DNA of 64,000 nucleotides from Sphingomonadales bacterium (GTDB taxonomy: Bacteria; Pseudomonadota; Alphaproteobacteria; Sphingomonadales; Sphingomonadaceae), in assembly GCA_004173185.1 (NCBI GenBank), contig SEFZ01000003.1, forward strand, positions 1 to 64,000. The letters run 5' to 3'. Positions 1 through 7,263 of the stretch are shown one piece after another. A model generated the notes under the pieces. It ran no database searches, was not told where the DNA came from, and was given only the letters and a program-made list of their open reading frames with translations. Within the stretch, counting starts at the first letter, position 1. Each line of letters opens with the position of its first letter. Both the position numbers and the translations under genes were made by a program.

Positions 1-288
1 ATGCATAGCACAGGTGGCCCGGCGCTTAAGGATCCCGCCTGCCGCGACGACCTGTTCGGCGACGGCCGCCTGCGCCTTGGCCATTCGGGCGACGCTTATG
101 GATTGCGCTCGGGGCTTTGGTTCGACCTTGAACGCGGCGACGGCATTGCCTATTTTGTTACGCAGGTGCCAGAGGGGCAGAAAGGGACACGGTCGGCCTA
201 CAGCGCTGCAGAGGAAGTCTTGGTCGACGCGGCGCTTCGCCGCACCGCCGATGCCAGCCCTCTTGCCAGCCCCGCCCACGGGCACTAG
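1..288 (+). CDS. Serine hydrolase (beta-lactamase/class C PBP-like), C-terminal part
   Basis: Only the last 95 codons are in the window, so the 5' part is missing and the ATG at base 1 is probably internal. The segment [16 protein letters not shown] followed by GIAYFVTQV is like the C-terminal beta-strand and H-x-G region (third active-site motif) of class C beta-lactamase-related serine hydrolases. The SxxK and YxN motifs would lie upstream and cannot be checked. It ends 46 bases before acpP on the same strand. The substrate cannot be told from this fragment. Confidence 0.6.
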   Translation: MHSTGGPALKDPACRDDLFGDGRLRLGHSGDAYGLRSGLWFDLERGDGIAYFVTQVPEGQKGTRSAYSAAEEVLVDAALRRTADASPLASPAHGH

Positions 289-334
289 GGCAAATTTCAA
301 CATTCACGACATAGTCAGAAAAAAGGAACTGTGC

Positions 335-571
335 ATGAGCGATTCGGCCGAAAAGGTTAAAAAGATCGTCGTCGAACATCTGGGCGTCGAAGCAGACAAG
401 GTCACCGAAGAAGCGAGCTTCATCGACGATCTCGGCGCCGACAGCCTCGACATCGTCGAACTGGTGATGGCGTTCGAAGAAGAATTCGGCGTTGAAATCC
501 CCGACGATGCGGCGGAAAAAATCGCCACCGTCAAGGACGCGATCGACTATATCGAAGCGAACAAGGGCTGA
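335..571 (+). CDS. acpP: Acyl carrier protein
   Basis: A 78-residue acidic protein that carries growing acyl chains in type II fatty acid synthesis. The phosphopantetheine attachment motif GADSLD is present, with the attachment serine at residue 37, and the four-helix ACP pattern covers the whole length. The start MSDSAEKV is preceded by AAAGGAA at 322-328. The upstream in-frame extension has no ACP homology and is not used. fabF follows on the same strand, the usual bacterial order, but a terminator-like hairpin at 627-674 lies between the two genes. Confidence 0.97.
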   Translation: MSDSAEKVKKIVVEHLGVEADKVTEEASFIDDLGADSLDIVELVMAFEEEFGVEIPDDAAEKIATVKDAIDYIEANKG

Positions 572-626
572 TTTGGCTCTGTCCGGCCTAGCCGGACGCG
601 GCGGCGACGCCGCCCACGCGTTTCCG

Positions 627-674
627 GCTTCCCGGTCCCGAGCGTTCGCGCGCAGTGGCCGGGAAGCTTTTTTT
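627..674 (+). terminator. Terminator-like hairpin between acpP and fabF
   Basis: GCTTCCCGG (627-635) pairs perfectly with CCGGGAAGC (659-667) and is followed at once by a run of seven T. This is the form of an intrinsic terminator or attenuator. It could let acpP be expressed above fabF, as needed for an abundant carrier protein. The 23-base loop is long, so efficiency is uncertain. Confidence 0.6.
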
Positions 675-740
675 ATGGATATGCGTCTTCTCAAATGACG
701 CGGCGCCTTGCGGGGGCAGGGGCCGATGAAAGGAATGACT

Positions 741-2000
741 ATGCGCCGGGTTGTGGTGACGGGTTTGGGTTTGGTAACGCCGCTGGGCGCCGATGTGGAA
801 ACCGTTTGGGCCAATCTGATCGCGGGCAAATCGGGCGCCGGGACGATCACCCATTTCGACGCGTCGGACCAGAAATGCACGATCGCGTGCGAGGTCAAGG
901 GCCCCGACCATGAATATGGTTTCGACCCCGGCAAGCGCGTCGATCATAAGGTGCAGCGCCAGGTCGATCCCTTCATCATCTTCGGCATCGACGCCGCCGG
1001 CCAGGCGATCGAGGACGCGGGCCTTGAGGATATGTCCGACGAAATGAAGCTGCGCGCGGGCTGCTCGATCGGGTCGGGCATCGGCGGCCTGCCGGGCATC
1101 GAAAGCGAAAGCCTGCTGCTCGCCGAAAAGGGCCCGGGTCGCGTCAGCCCACACTTCGTCCACGGCCGCCTGATCAACCTGATCTCGGGTCAGGTCAGCA
1201 TCAAATACGGCCTGCAAGGGCCCAATCATGCCGTCGTCACCGCCTGTTCGACCGGCGCGCATTCGATCGGTGACGCCGCGCGGATGATCCGCGACGACGA
1301 TGCCGACATCATGCTCGCGGGCGGTGCCGAAGCGACGATTTGCCCGATCGGCATTGCCGGCTTCGCGCAGGCGCGCGCGCTTAACATGAGCTATAACGAC
1401 CGCCCCGAACAGGCGAGCCGCCCCTATGACAAGGACCGCGACGGCTTTGTGATGGGTGAAGGCGCGGGCGTCGTCGTGCTCGAGGAATATGAGCACGCCA
1501 AGGCGCGCGGCGCGAAAATTTACGCCGAGGTCGTCGGTTACGGTCTGTCGGGCGATGCCTATCATGTGACCGCGCCGCATCCCGACGGGTCGGGCGCGTA
1601 TCGTTCGATGGAAATGGCGCTGAAAAAGGCGGGCATGACCGTCGCGGACATCGACTATATCAACGCGCATGGCACGTCGACGATGGCCGACACGATCGAG
1701 CTGGGCGCGGTGAAGCGGCTGTTCGGCGATGAAATCGCCAATGTGTCGATGAGCTCGACCAAGTCGGCGATCGGCCACCTGCTCGGCGGCGCCGGCGCGG
1801 TCGAGACGATCTTCTGCATCCTTGCGATCCGCGACCAGATTGTGCCGCCGACGCTCAACCTCGACAATCCCGACGAAGGCACCGAGGGTGTCGACCTCGT
1901 CCCGCACACGGCGAAAAAGCGCAAGGTGAAGGCCGCGCTCAACAACAGCTTCGGCTTTGGCGGCACCAATGCCAGCGTCATCGTCAAGGCGATCGACTGA
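741..2000 (+). CDS. fabF: Beta-ketoacyl-ACP synthase II
   Basis: A 419-residue condensing enzyme of fatty acid elongation: acyl-enzyme plus malonyl-ACP gives beta-ketoacyl-ACP and CO2. The thiolase-fold start RRVVVTGLGLVTPLG, the nucleophile cysteine in TACSTGAHS, and the two histidines in NAHGTST and GHLLGGAGAVE give the Cys-His-His triad. The C-terminal NNSFGFGGTNAS loop is typical. The chosen ATG has AAGGA at 730-734; in-frame ATGs at 726 and 735 are alternatives that add only a few residues. Length is normal for FabF, and it lies 170 bp downstream of acpP. Confidence 0.97.
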   Translation: MRRVVVTGLGLVTPLGADVETVWANLIAGKSGAGTITHFDASDQKCTIACEVKGPDHEYGFDPGKRVDHKVQRQVDPFIIFGIDAAGQAIEDAGLEDMSDEMKLRAGCSIGSGIGGLPGIESESLLLAEKGPGRVSPHFVHGRLINLISGQVSIKYGLQGPNHAVVTACSTGAHSIGDAARMIRDDDADIMLAGGAEATICPIGIAGFAQARALNMSYNDRPEQASRPYDKDRDGFVMGEGAGVVVLEEYEHAKARGAKIYAEVVGYGLSGDAYHVTAPHPDGSGAYRSMEMALKKAGMTVADIDYINAHGTSTMADTIELGAVKRLFGDEIANVSMSSTKSAIGHLLGGAGAVETIFCILAIRDQIVPPTLNLDNPDEGTEGVDLVPHTAKKRKVKAALNNSFGFGGTNASVIVKAID

Positions 2001-2017
2001 GCCAAGTCCCAAAACTT

Positions 2018-2089
2018 CGTCATTCCCGCGAAAGCGGGAACCCAGCGAGCTGACGTTGCCACTGGGGTCCCGCTTTCGCGGGAATGACG
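2018..2089. repeat. Long palindromic intergenic repeat
   Basis: CGTCATTCCCGCGAAAGCGG at 2018-2037 is repeated in inverse orientation up to 2089 (ending CGCGGGAATGACG). The arms extend to about 25 bp with CCCAG/CTGGGG near the loop. Units of this kind (CATTCCCGCGAAAGCGGGAA) are a familiar REP-like repeat of sphingomonad intergenic regions, from general knowledge. It also lies just after fabF, where it may act as a transcript-end stabiliser. Confidence 0.8.
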
Positions 2090-2174
2090 AGGTGAGAGGC
2101 TGGGCTAAAACTCCTTTCCTACATCGTCCCGCCATGCTCTATCACCCCGTCGCGGGGCTTCGGCGTAGGTGACA

Positions 2175-2220
2175 TAAGGTGACACTCCGAACCTTAATTG
2201 CGGTAACTTCTGTCACCTTA
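2175..2220. promoter_or_regulatory. Inverted repeat upstream of mltG
   Basis: TAAGGTGACA at 2175-2184 and TGTCACCTTA at 2211-2220 form a perfect 10-bp inverted repeat with a 26-base spacer. Another GGTGACA copy begins at 2169. The second arm ends 22 bases before the mltG start, so it could be an operator or a leader hairpin. The regulator is unknown. Confidence 0.4.
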
Positions 2221-2242
2221 AGGCGCTGATTGGGAGAATATC

Positions 2243-3184
2243 GTGCATCCGTTTCGCTGGCTAACGATCGCGATCTTGGCCCTGCTACTCGCCGCTTGTT
2301 CGGGCAGCGCGCCGAAGGATGCCGAAATCGTCGTCCCGCCGGGCGCGAGCATCGCGAAGGCCGGGCAGATCCTCGAAGAAGCCGGGCTCGTCTCAGCCTC
2401 GAGCTTTCGCAACGAGGCGCGCTTCTTCGGCTCGGACGCCCCGATCAAGCCCGGCGAATATAAGGTCGAGAAGGGCATGGACGCGGGCGACATCCTCGAA
2501 CTGTTCCAGTCGGGCAAGACGATCCAGCGCCTAGTCATGATCCCTGAAGGGATGCCCTCGATCATGGTGTGGGAACGGCTGATGGCCGAAAAGCGGTTGA
2601 AGGGTGAAATTCCCGTGCCGCCCGAGGGCAGCATCCTGCCCGACAGCTACGCCTTCACCACCGGCGAAAGCCGTGCCGCCGTCGTGAAACGCATGCAGGC
2701 GGCGATGGACAAGGCGTTCAACGAGCTTTGGGCCAAGCGGACGCCGCGCACCGCCGTCAAGGACCGCAATCAGGCGATGACGCTGGCCTCCATCGTCGAA
2801 AAGGAAACCGGCGTGGCCGCCGAACGCCGCACCGTCGCGGGGGTCTACACCAACCGCCTCGGCGTCGGCATGCGGCTTCAGGCCGACCCGACGATCATTT
2901 ATCCGCTGACCAAGGGCAAGCCGCTAGGGCGCCGCATCCTGCGCTCCGAAATCCAGGCGGTGAACGGGTATAACACCTACAGCATGATCGGCCTGCCGCA
3001 GGGGCCGATCGCCAATCCGGGAAAGGCGTCGATTGCGGCGGTGCTCGATCCCGAGGCCAACGACTATCTCTTCTTTGTCGCAAAAGGCGACGGCGGCCAT
3101 GTCTTCGCGCGCACGCTCGCCGATCACAATGCCAATGTGCAGAAATGGTATCAGCTGCGGCGTGATCGCGGGGAGATGGAGTGA
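2243..3184 (+). CDS. mltG: Endolytic murein transglycosylase MltG
   Basis: A 313-residue inner-membrane-associated lytic transglycosylase (YceG-like) that cuts nascent glycan strands and helps set their length. The N-terminus FRWLTIAILALLLAAC has a lipobox with Cys19, so a lipoprotein signal is possible. A LysM-like region follows, and the catalytic glutamate is probably E186 in ASIVEKETG; the hallmark DPTIIYPL and YNTY...GLPQGPI motifs are also present. The start is GTG with GGGAGAA at 2232-2238. Its place near acpP-fabF is common in bacteria. Confidence 0.95.
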   Translation: MHPFRWLTIAILALLLAACSGSAPKDAEIVVPPGASIAKAGQILEEAGLVSASSFRNEARFFGSDAPIKPGEYKVEKGMDAGDILELFQSGKTIQRLVMIPEGMPSIMVWERLMAEKRLKGEIPVPPEGSILPDSYAFTTGESRAAVVKRMQAAMDKAFNELWAKRTPRTAVKDRNQAMTLASIVEKETGVAAERRTVAGVYTNRLGVGMRLQADPTIIYPLTKGKPLGRRILRSEIQAVNGYNTYSMIGLPQGPIANPGKASIAAVLDPEANDYLFFVAKGDGGHVFARTLADHNANVQKWYQLRRDRGEME

Positions 3185-3192
3185 GGGATATA

Positions 3193-3219
3193 CGTCACCC
3201 CGCCTTCGGGGGGGTGACG
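3193..3219. repeat. Intergenic hairpin after mltG
   Basis: CGTCACCCC pairs with GGGGTGACG around a CGCCTTCGGG centre, giving a strong stem with no following T-run. It sits between mltG and the hydrolase gene. It may be a REP-like unit or an mRNA-stabilising hairpin. Confidence 0.5.
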
Positions 3220-3235
3220 AATAAGGGAGGGAATC

Positions 3236-3988
3236 ATGACCACCGCGAAACTCTTCATCCACGGGGTTCCCGACAGCCCCGCCATCTGGCGTCCGCTGCT
3301 CGCCGCGCTGGACTTGGGCGCTACGCCGGTCGCCGTGCCCGCGCTTCCCGGCTTCACCGCTTCGCTCCCACCGGGCTTTCCCGCGACAAAGGAAGCCTAT
3401 GCCGACTGGGCGGTAGGGCAGGCGGAAGCGCTGGTTGCAGCGCATGGCCCGATCGACATCGTCGGCCACGACTGGGGGGCGCTGATCGCGCAGCGGGTCG
3501 CGATGCTGCGCCCCGATTTGATCCGCAGCTGGGCGATTTCCAACGCGGTAATCGAGCCCGACTATCGCGGCCACCGCATCGCGCGCATCTGGAATACGCC
3601 GGTGCTCGGCGAGATATTCATGGCGCTCAGCAAGCCGGGGAAGCTCGCCGAGGGGCTCGCGGCGCAGGGTATGCCCGCCGACATTGCTGGCGAAGAGGCG
3701 GCGCAATGGGCGAACAAGGACAAACGCCGCGCGATCCTGAAACTCTATCGCTCGGCAAAGGGGCTCAGTTTCGAGCGCGACTGGGCGCGCGACATCGATA
3801 AACTGCCCGCCCGCGGGGCGTTGATTTGGGGCGCCGACGACCCATATGTCCAATTGTCGGTGGCGCAGCGTTTTGCCGCGAACACCGGCACTCCGCTTAC
3901 CGTCATCGGCGGGGCGGGGCATTGGGCGATCGCCGAACGGCCCGAAGAGGTCGCGGTGGCGCTACATCGTTTTTGGGCGAGGCGTTGA
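3236..3988 (+). CDS. Alpha/beta hydrolase of the haloalkane dehalogenase/epoxide hydrolase type
   Basis: A 250-residue alpha/beta-hydrolase-fold enzyme. The HGVPDSPAIW oxyanion region near the N-terminus and the nucleophile elbow GHDWGA, with aspartate D79 in place of serine, point to the Asp-nucleophile branch (haloalkane dehalogenases, epoxide hydrolases). A second acid lies in WGADDPY and the catalytic histidine in GAGHWAIAERPEE. A good Shine-Dalgarno (GGGAGGG) precedes the ATG. The substrate cannot be told. It lies 51 bp after mltG but behind a hairpin, so co-transcription is uncertain. Confidence 0.85.
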   Translation: MTTAKLFIHGVPDSPAIWRPLLAALDLGATPVAVPALPGFTASLPPGFPATKEAYADWAVGQAEALVAAHGPIDIVGHDWGALIAQRVAMLRPDLIRSWAISNAVIEPDYRGHRIARIWNTPVLGEIFMALSKPGKLAEGLAAQGMPADIAGEEAAQWANKDKRRAILKLYRSAKGLSFERDWARDIDKLPARGALIWGADDPYVQLSVAQRFAANTGTPLTVIGGAGHWAIAERPEEVAVALHRFWARR

Positions 3989-4091
3989 TCGCTTCAGTCA
4001 ATCAAACTAACCGGCCAACTCGATTTGACCCGCGCGTGCTGGTCTGCTTTTGGTGCGCCGCACAAAATCCATAAAGAAAGGATTCTCTCCC

Positions 4092-4652
4092 ATGATCAGT
4101 CAACCCGTTCCCGCCGTGACGCTCAAGACCCGCGTCCGCGATGAAGCTGTCGACGGTCCGAACCCGTTTCGCTGGCAGGACGTCGATACCGGCGAAGCGT
4201 TCGGCACCGGCCGCCACATCCTGTTCGGCCTGCCGGGCGCCTACACACCGACCTGCTCGAACGAGCAGTGCCCTGGTTTCGAGCGTCTGTACGGTGATTT
4301 CGCCGCCGAAGGCGTTGCCGATATTCACTGCATCAGCGTCAATGACGCCTTCGTCATGTACAACTGGGGCAAGAACCTCGGCGTCGAAAAGGTGAAGATG
4401 GTTCCCGATGGCTCGGGCGCCTTCACGCGCCGCATGGGCATGCTGATCAACAAGGATCACGTCGGTTTTGGCATGCGCAGCTGGCGCTACACCGCGATCG
4501 TCGATGACGGCGTCGTCGTCCAGATGTTCGTCGAACCCGGCATCAACGACGTCGGCACCGACAGCGACCCCTATGTCGAATCGACCCCTGAAAAGGCGCT
4601 CGAATGGGTTAAGGCGAACCCGTATCAGGGCAAGCTATCGCAAGCGGCTTAA
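4092..4652 (+). CDS. Peroxiredoxin, Prx5-like
   Basis: A 186-residue thiol peroxidase that reduces hydrogen peroxide or organic hydroperoxides. The thioredoxin-fold active site is GAYTPTCSNEQCPGFE, with the peroxidatic cysteine at C55 and a second cysteine at C60. Length and the LFGLPGAYTPTCS context match the Prx5/hybrid-Prx family; there is no fused glutaredoxin domain. The chosen ATG is preceded by AAAGAAAGGA at 4073-4082. The upstream in-frame extension is not needed by the fold. Confidence 0.92.
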   Translation: MISQPVPAVTLKTRVRDEAVDGPNPFRWQDVDTGEAFGTGRHILFGLPGAYTPTCSNEQCPGFERLYGDFAAEGVADIHCISVNDAFVMYNWGKNLGVEKVKMVPDGSGAFTRRMGMLINKDHVGFGMRSWRYTAIVDDGVVVQMFVEPGINDVGTDSDPYVESTPEKALEWVKANPYQGKLSQAA

Positions 4653-4664
4653 ACCGACGCTGAT

Positions 4665-5225
4665 ATGACCTCAGGCGGCCCGGCATCCCCCCCTCCCGTC
4701 CGGGCCGCTGGCGCCGTACCCATCATCGTGACCGCGACGATGGGTGCGGCGGACCAGCTTCATTTCAATAATTTGCGCGCCGCGCATTTTCCGCCCGAGC
4801 GCAATCATCTCGCGGCGCACATCACGCTGTTCCACCAGCTGCCGCCGTCGTGCCTCGATGAACTCGACCGGCTGGTTCGACGCATCGCCGCCGACACGCG
4901 CGCCCCCTTGGCGAGTTTGCGCGAAATCTATTCGCTCGGCGGCGGTGTCGCCTTTCGTATCGACAGCCCCGACCTTTTGGCGATCCGCGAGCGCATCGCC
5001 GATCATTTCACCGGAATGTTGACCCTGCAGGATCAGGGAACGCCACGGCTCCACATCACCGTCCAGAACAAGGTGGCGCCCGCAGAAGCGCGCGCGCTGC
5101 TCTCCGAACTCGCAGCCGATTTCCGGCCGCGCCCGCTTACGATTGCGGGCCTCGCCGCCCATCACTACCTTGGCGGCCCGTGGCAACCAGCCTTTGCACG
5201 CAATTTTCGCGGAGTGCGCACATGA
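4665..5225 (+). CDS. 2H phosphoesterase / 2'-5' RNA ligase family protein
   Basis: A 186-residue protein with the paired H-x-T-x motifs HITL (about residue 46) and HITV (about residue 128) that define 2H phosphoesterases. These enzymes act on cyclic phosphodiesters or 2'-5' linkages in RNA. It starts 13 bp after the peroxiredoxin stop and may be co-transcribed. ATG 4740 is an alternative start that removes a Pro/Ala-rich extension. The exact substrate is unknown. Confidence 0.85.
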   Translation: MTSGGPASPPPVRAAGAVPIIVTATMGAADQLHFNNLRAAHFPPERNHLAAHITLFHQLPPSCLDELDRLVRRIAADTRAPLASLREIYSLGGGVAFRIDSPDLLAIRERIADHFTGMLTLQDQGTPRLHITVQNKVAPAEARALLSELAADFRPRPLTIAGLAAHHYLGGPWQPAFARNFRGVRT

Positions 5226-5286
5226 TATTGACCAGCGCCAATGCGCTGCCTATAGGCGCTGCTCGCCCATCGCGGCGGCCTTTCGG

Positions 5287-5363
5287 GGCGGAGTAGCTCA
5301 GCTGGTTAGAGCAGCGGAATCATAATCCGCGTGTCGGGGGTTCGAGTCCCTCCTCCGCTACCA
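5287..5363 (+). tRNA. Elongator tRNA-Met (anticodon CAT)
   Basis: A complete 77-base cloverleaf with encoded CCA. The acceptor stem GGCGGAG pairs with CTCCGCT (one G-T), the anticodon stem GCGGA/TCCGC encloses ATCATAA with CAT at the anticodon, and the T arm is GGGGG-TTCGAGT-CCCTC. The sequence matches the alphaproteobacterial elongator Met tRNA rather than Ile2 or the initiator. The accessory region and integrase 1 begin directly after it, so its 3' end is the probable attachment site. Confidence 0.97.
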
Positions 5364-5475
5364 GTCGCAAACCCCTTCAAAACCTCGCATTTTTGGCAGT
5401 TTACTGCCATTTCTCGAGGCTGTTCCAGTGGCAATAACTCCGCTTTTAGAAGTGACTTACATAGACAGATCACGA

Positions 5476-5498
5476 CAGATTTGGACTGGTTTGGACAC
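5476..5498 (+). repeat. Integrase-upstream repeat, copy 1
   Basis: A 23-base stretch beginning CAGATTTGGACTGG, 57 bp before integrase 1. It matches 21 of 23 bases of 7181-7203, which lies 61 bp before integrase 2. Both copies are in the same orientation and both follow a tRNA 3' end (113 and 80 bases away). They may be arm-type recombinase sites or a shared promoter element. Confidence 0.65.
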
Positions 5499-5554
5499 GT
5501 CTTTCGCGAGAATTTCCGCGAGTGTTAAATGGCCTCGGTTCGTTCGAGGTTCCC

Positions 5555-6823
5555 ATGAACAAGACTGTGATTCTAACCCCCGCCCATGTTGAGCGGCTGA
5601 AGAGCGGCGCGCTCGCCGACAGAGAAGTGCCTGGCCTTTCCATCGTCGTCTCCGGACCGGCAAAGAAGCAGTGGCGGTTTAAACGTGGTGTATCTGGCAC
5701 GAAGACGACTGTCGAACTGATGCTCGGCAAGTTCCCTGACTATTCGATCGCCGATGCGCGTGAATGGGCAACCCCCCTGAGTAAGGCGGTTGCTCGCGGC
5801 GAGGATCCGCGGGTAACAAAGCGCGAAGAACAGGCTTTGGCGATTTCGGTCGCTTCGGCACATGTAATTTACCTCGCCGCGATGGGCCGCGGGGATCGCA
5901 AGAAGCTCAAGCCCCGAACGCTTGCCGACAAGGAGGTCATTTACGCGCGTGATATCGGGTCTCGGCTTGGAACCAAGGTTCTTGCGGAGCTGACGGAAGA
6001 CGAGTGTTGGGATGCCGTGTACGACAAGGCCAAGGCATCGAAGCACCGAGCAAACAAGATGGCCGGCGAGCTCAGCTGCTTTCTCAAATGGTGTTCGAGT
6101 CGCGAAGGCCGGATGGCTGGGATTCTGTTGAAGGCCCATCCGGCACCGACGCTTAATTCCAACTGGTTCGACACCGGTCCCAAGGCAAATACGCGCTTCC
6201 TTTCCGACGTCGAAATCGGTTGGCTTTTTCGCGCGCTCGTTCAGGAAGAGTTGGTTTATCGGCGCGGTATCATTCTGCTGTTGCTCACAGCGGCGCGTCG
6301 GAGCGAATTGTACGAGGCGCCTGCCGACGAGTTTGTCGATGGCATCTGGACCCTGCCTTCTAGCCGCTCGAAGAACAACGAAGAGAATGTGGTGGCGCTC
6401 GGGCCTTGGGGCCGTATCCTTGCGCAAACAAATCATGCGTGGCTGTTTCCGTCCGATCGGGTCGACGGTCCACAGCGGTTTGGATGGTTCAAAGCGAGAG
6501 ACCGCCTCCATGCCCGCATGGAGGAGTTTGCAGGAACCCGGATTGCTCGCTGGCATTTCCACGACTTAAGGCGGACTTTTAGGTCTAATGCCCGCCGGGT
6601 AGGGATTGAACGCGATATCGCGGAGCTGATGCTCAACCACAAGCGCAAAGGAATCGAGGGTATTTACAATAAGAATCAAGAGCTTGAACTGCGCGCAGCG
6701 GGATTTGCAGCTTGGGAGAATTTTCTTCTGACAATCGCACGGACCACCGGCAGCGCAACCGGGCTGATGGCTCCGGCTCCAATGCGCACGGCGCTCTGTC
6801 CGAATTCCAGCGCTCCGCCCTGA
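5555..6823 (+). CDS. Tyrosine recombinase/integrase 1
   Basis: A 422-residue phage/island-type integrase. A DUF4102-like N-terminal arm-binding region (LTPAHVERLKSGALADREVPGL, here split from its surroundings) and a SAM-like core-binding domain precede the catalytic domain. Catalytic residues are visible: Arg in LLLLTAARRSEL, H-x-x-R in HDLRRTFRSN, His in MLNHKRKG and Tyr in GIEGIYNKN. MNKTVI is chosen as the start since the preceding 11 codons have no match in integrase 2. It lies 191 bp after tRNA-Met, the expected place for a tRNA-targeting integrase. It is clearly related to integrase 2 (shared GIWTLP/GIWTIP and SRSKN...ALGPWG blocks). Confidence 0.93.
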   Translation: MNKTVILTPAHVERLKSGALADREVPGLSIVVSGPAKKQWRFKRGVSGTKTTVELMLGKFPDYSIADAREWATPLSKAVARGEDPRVTKREEQALAISVASAHVIYLAAMGRGDRKKLKPRTLADKEVIYARDIGSRLGTKVLAELTEDECWDAVYDKAKASKHRANKMAGELSCFLKWCSSREGRMAGILLKAHPAPTLNSNWFDTGPKANTRFLSDVEIGWLFRALVQEELVYRRGIILLLLTAARRSELYEAPADEFVDGIWTLPSSRSKNNEENVVALGPWGRILAQTNHAWLFPSDRVDGPQRFGWFKARDRLHARMEEFAGTRIARWHFHDLRRTFRSNARRVGIERDIAELMLNHKRKGIEGIYNKNQELELRAAGFAAWENFLLTIARTTGSATGLMAPAPMRTALCPNSSAPP

Positions 6824-7046
6824 GAGATCGCGTGACGCACAAGCCATTAAGATCCGATTTTCGACGCACCGACGGTGGTCCGCAATCCGAAGCCTAACAT
6901 AAGGGGTGTGGGCCGCTCGGATATGAAACAATCTCCCGAATCCACCCGATGTAAAATTTGCTCGAATACCGTTATCTGCACGATGCCATTCGTGCATCGG
7001 AAAATATGAATTAAATTATTGATAAATATCCGTTATTTCTGTTCCT

Positions 7047-7101
7047 AGGCAGCGGCTTTTGATGCCGCCATTCGCAGGTTCGAATCCTGCCGCCCCAGCC
7101 A
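7047..7101 (+). pseudogene. 3' fragment of tRNA-Gln (TTG), probable att site
   Basis: The sequence contains an anticodon stem-loop GCGGC-TTTTGAT-GCCGC (anticodon TTG), a T arm GCAGG-TTCGAAT-CCTGC, the acceptor 3' strand CGCCCCA and GCCA. The 5' acceptor strand (expected TGGGGCG) and D arm are absent; unrelated AT-rich DNA takes their place. Such a partial tRNA is what site-specific insertion into a tRNA gene leaves at one junction. The intact tRNA-Gln copy is not in this window. Confidence 0.85.
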
Positions 7102-7180
7102 GCCCGAATCCTCGAAGATTCGGCTGAAAACCAAGGGTTGCCGGTGCAGATGTGAGGTCCGTAACTTGGACAAACCTAGT

Positions 7181-7203
7181 CAGATTTAGACTAGTTTGGA
7201 CAC
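7181..7203 (+). repeat. Integrase-upstream repeat, copy 2
   Basis: The partner of 5476-5498: 21 of 23 bases are identical, in the same orientation, 61 bp before the chosen integrase 2 start. Confidence 0.65.
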
Positions 7204-7263
7204 CTATTGTGGCCGAGTTTGTTACCTGTTTTTCTGGGTTGGGGAGCCGATTGGAGTCGGCTT

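Larger units (their letters stand above)
6824..7263. other. AT-rich intergenic region between the two integrases
   Basis: No gene is seen. The stretch 6940-7046 is AT-rich compared with its surroundings. It is followed by the tRNA-Gln 3' fragment (7047-7101) and by the second copy of the integrase-upstream repeat (7181-7203). A short open frame on the minus strand across 7016-7366 is not supported by codon pattern or homology. Confidence 0.6.

Noticed and set aside
588..2135. 515-residue minus-strand frame over fabF
   Set aside because: A GC shadow of the fabF gene; its composition is that of an antisense frame.
5287..5363. Initiator tRNA or tRNA-Ile2 for the CAT tRNA
   Set aside because: The acceptor and anticodon arms match alphaproteobacterial elongator Met; initiator-type mismatch at the first pair with a GGG/CCC anticodon stem is not seen.
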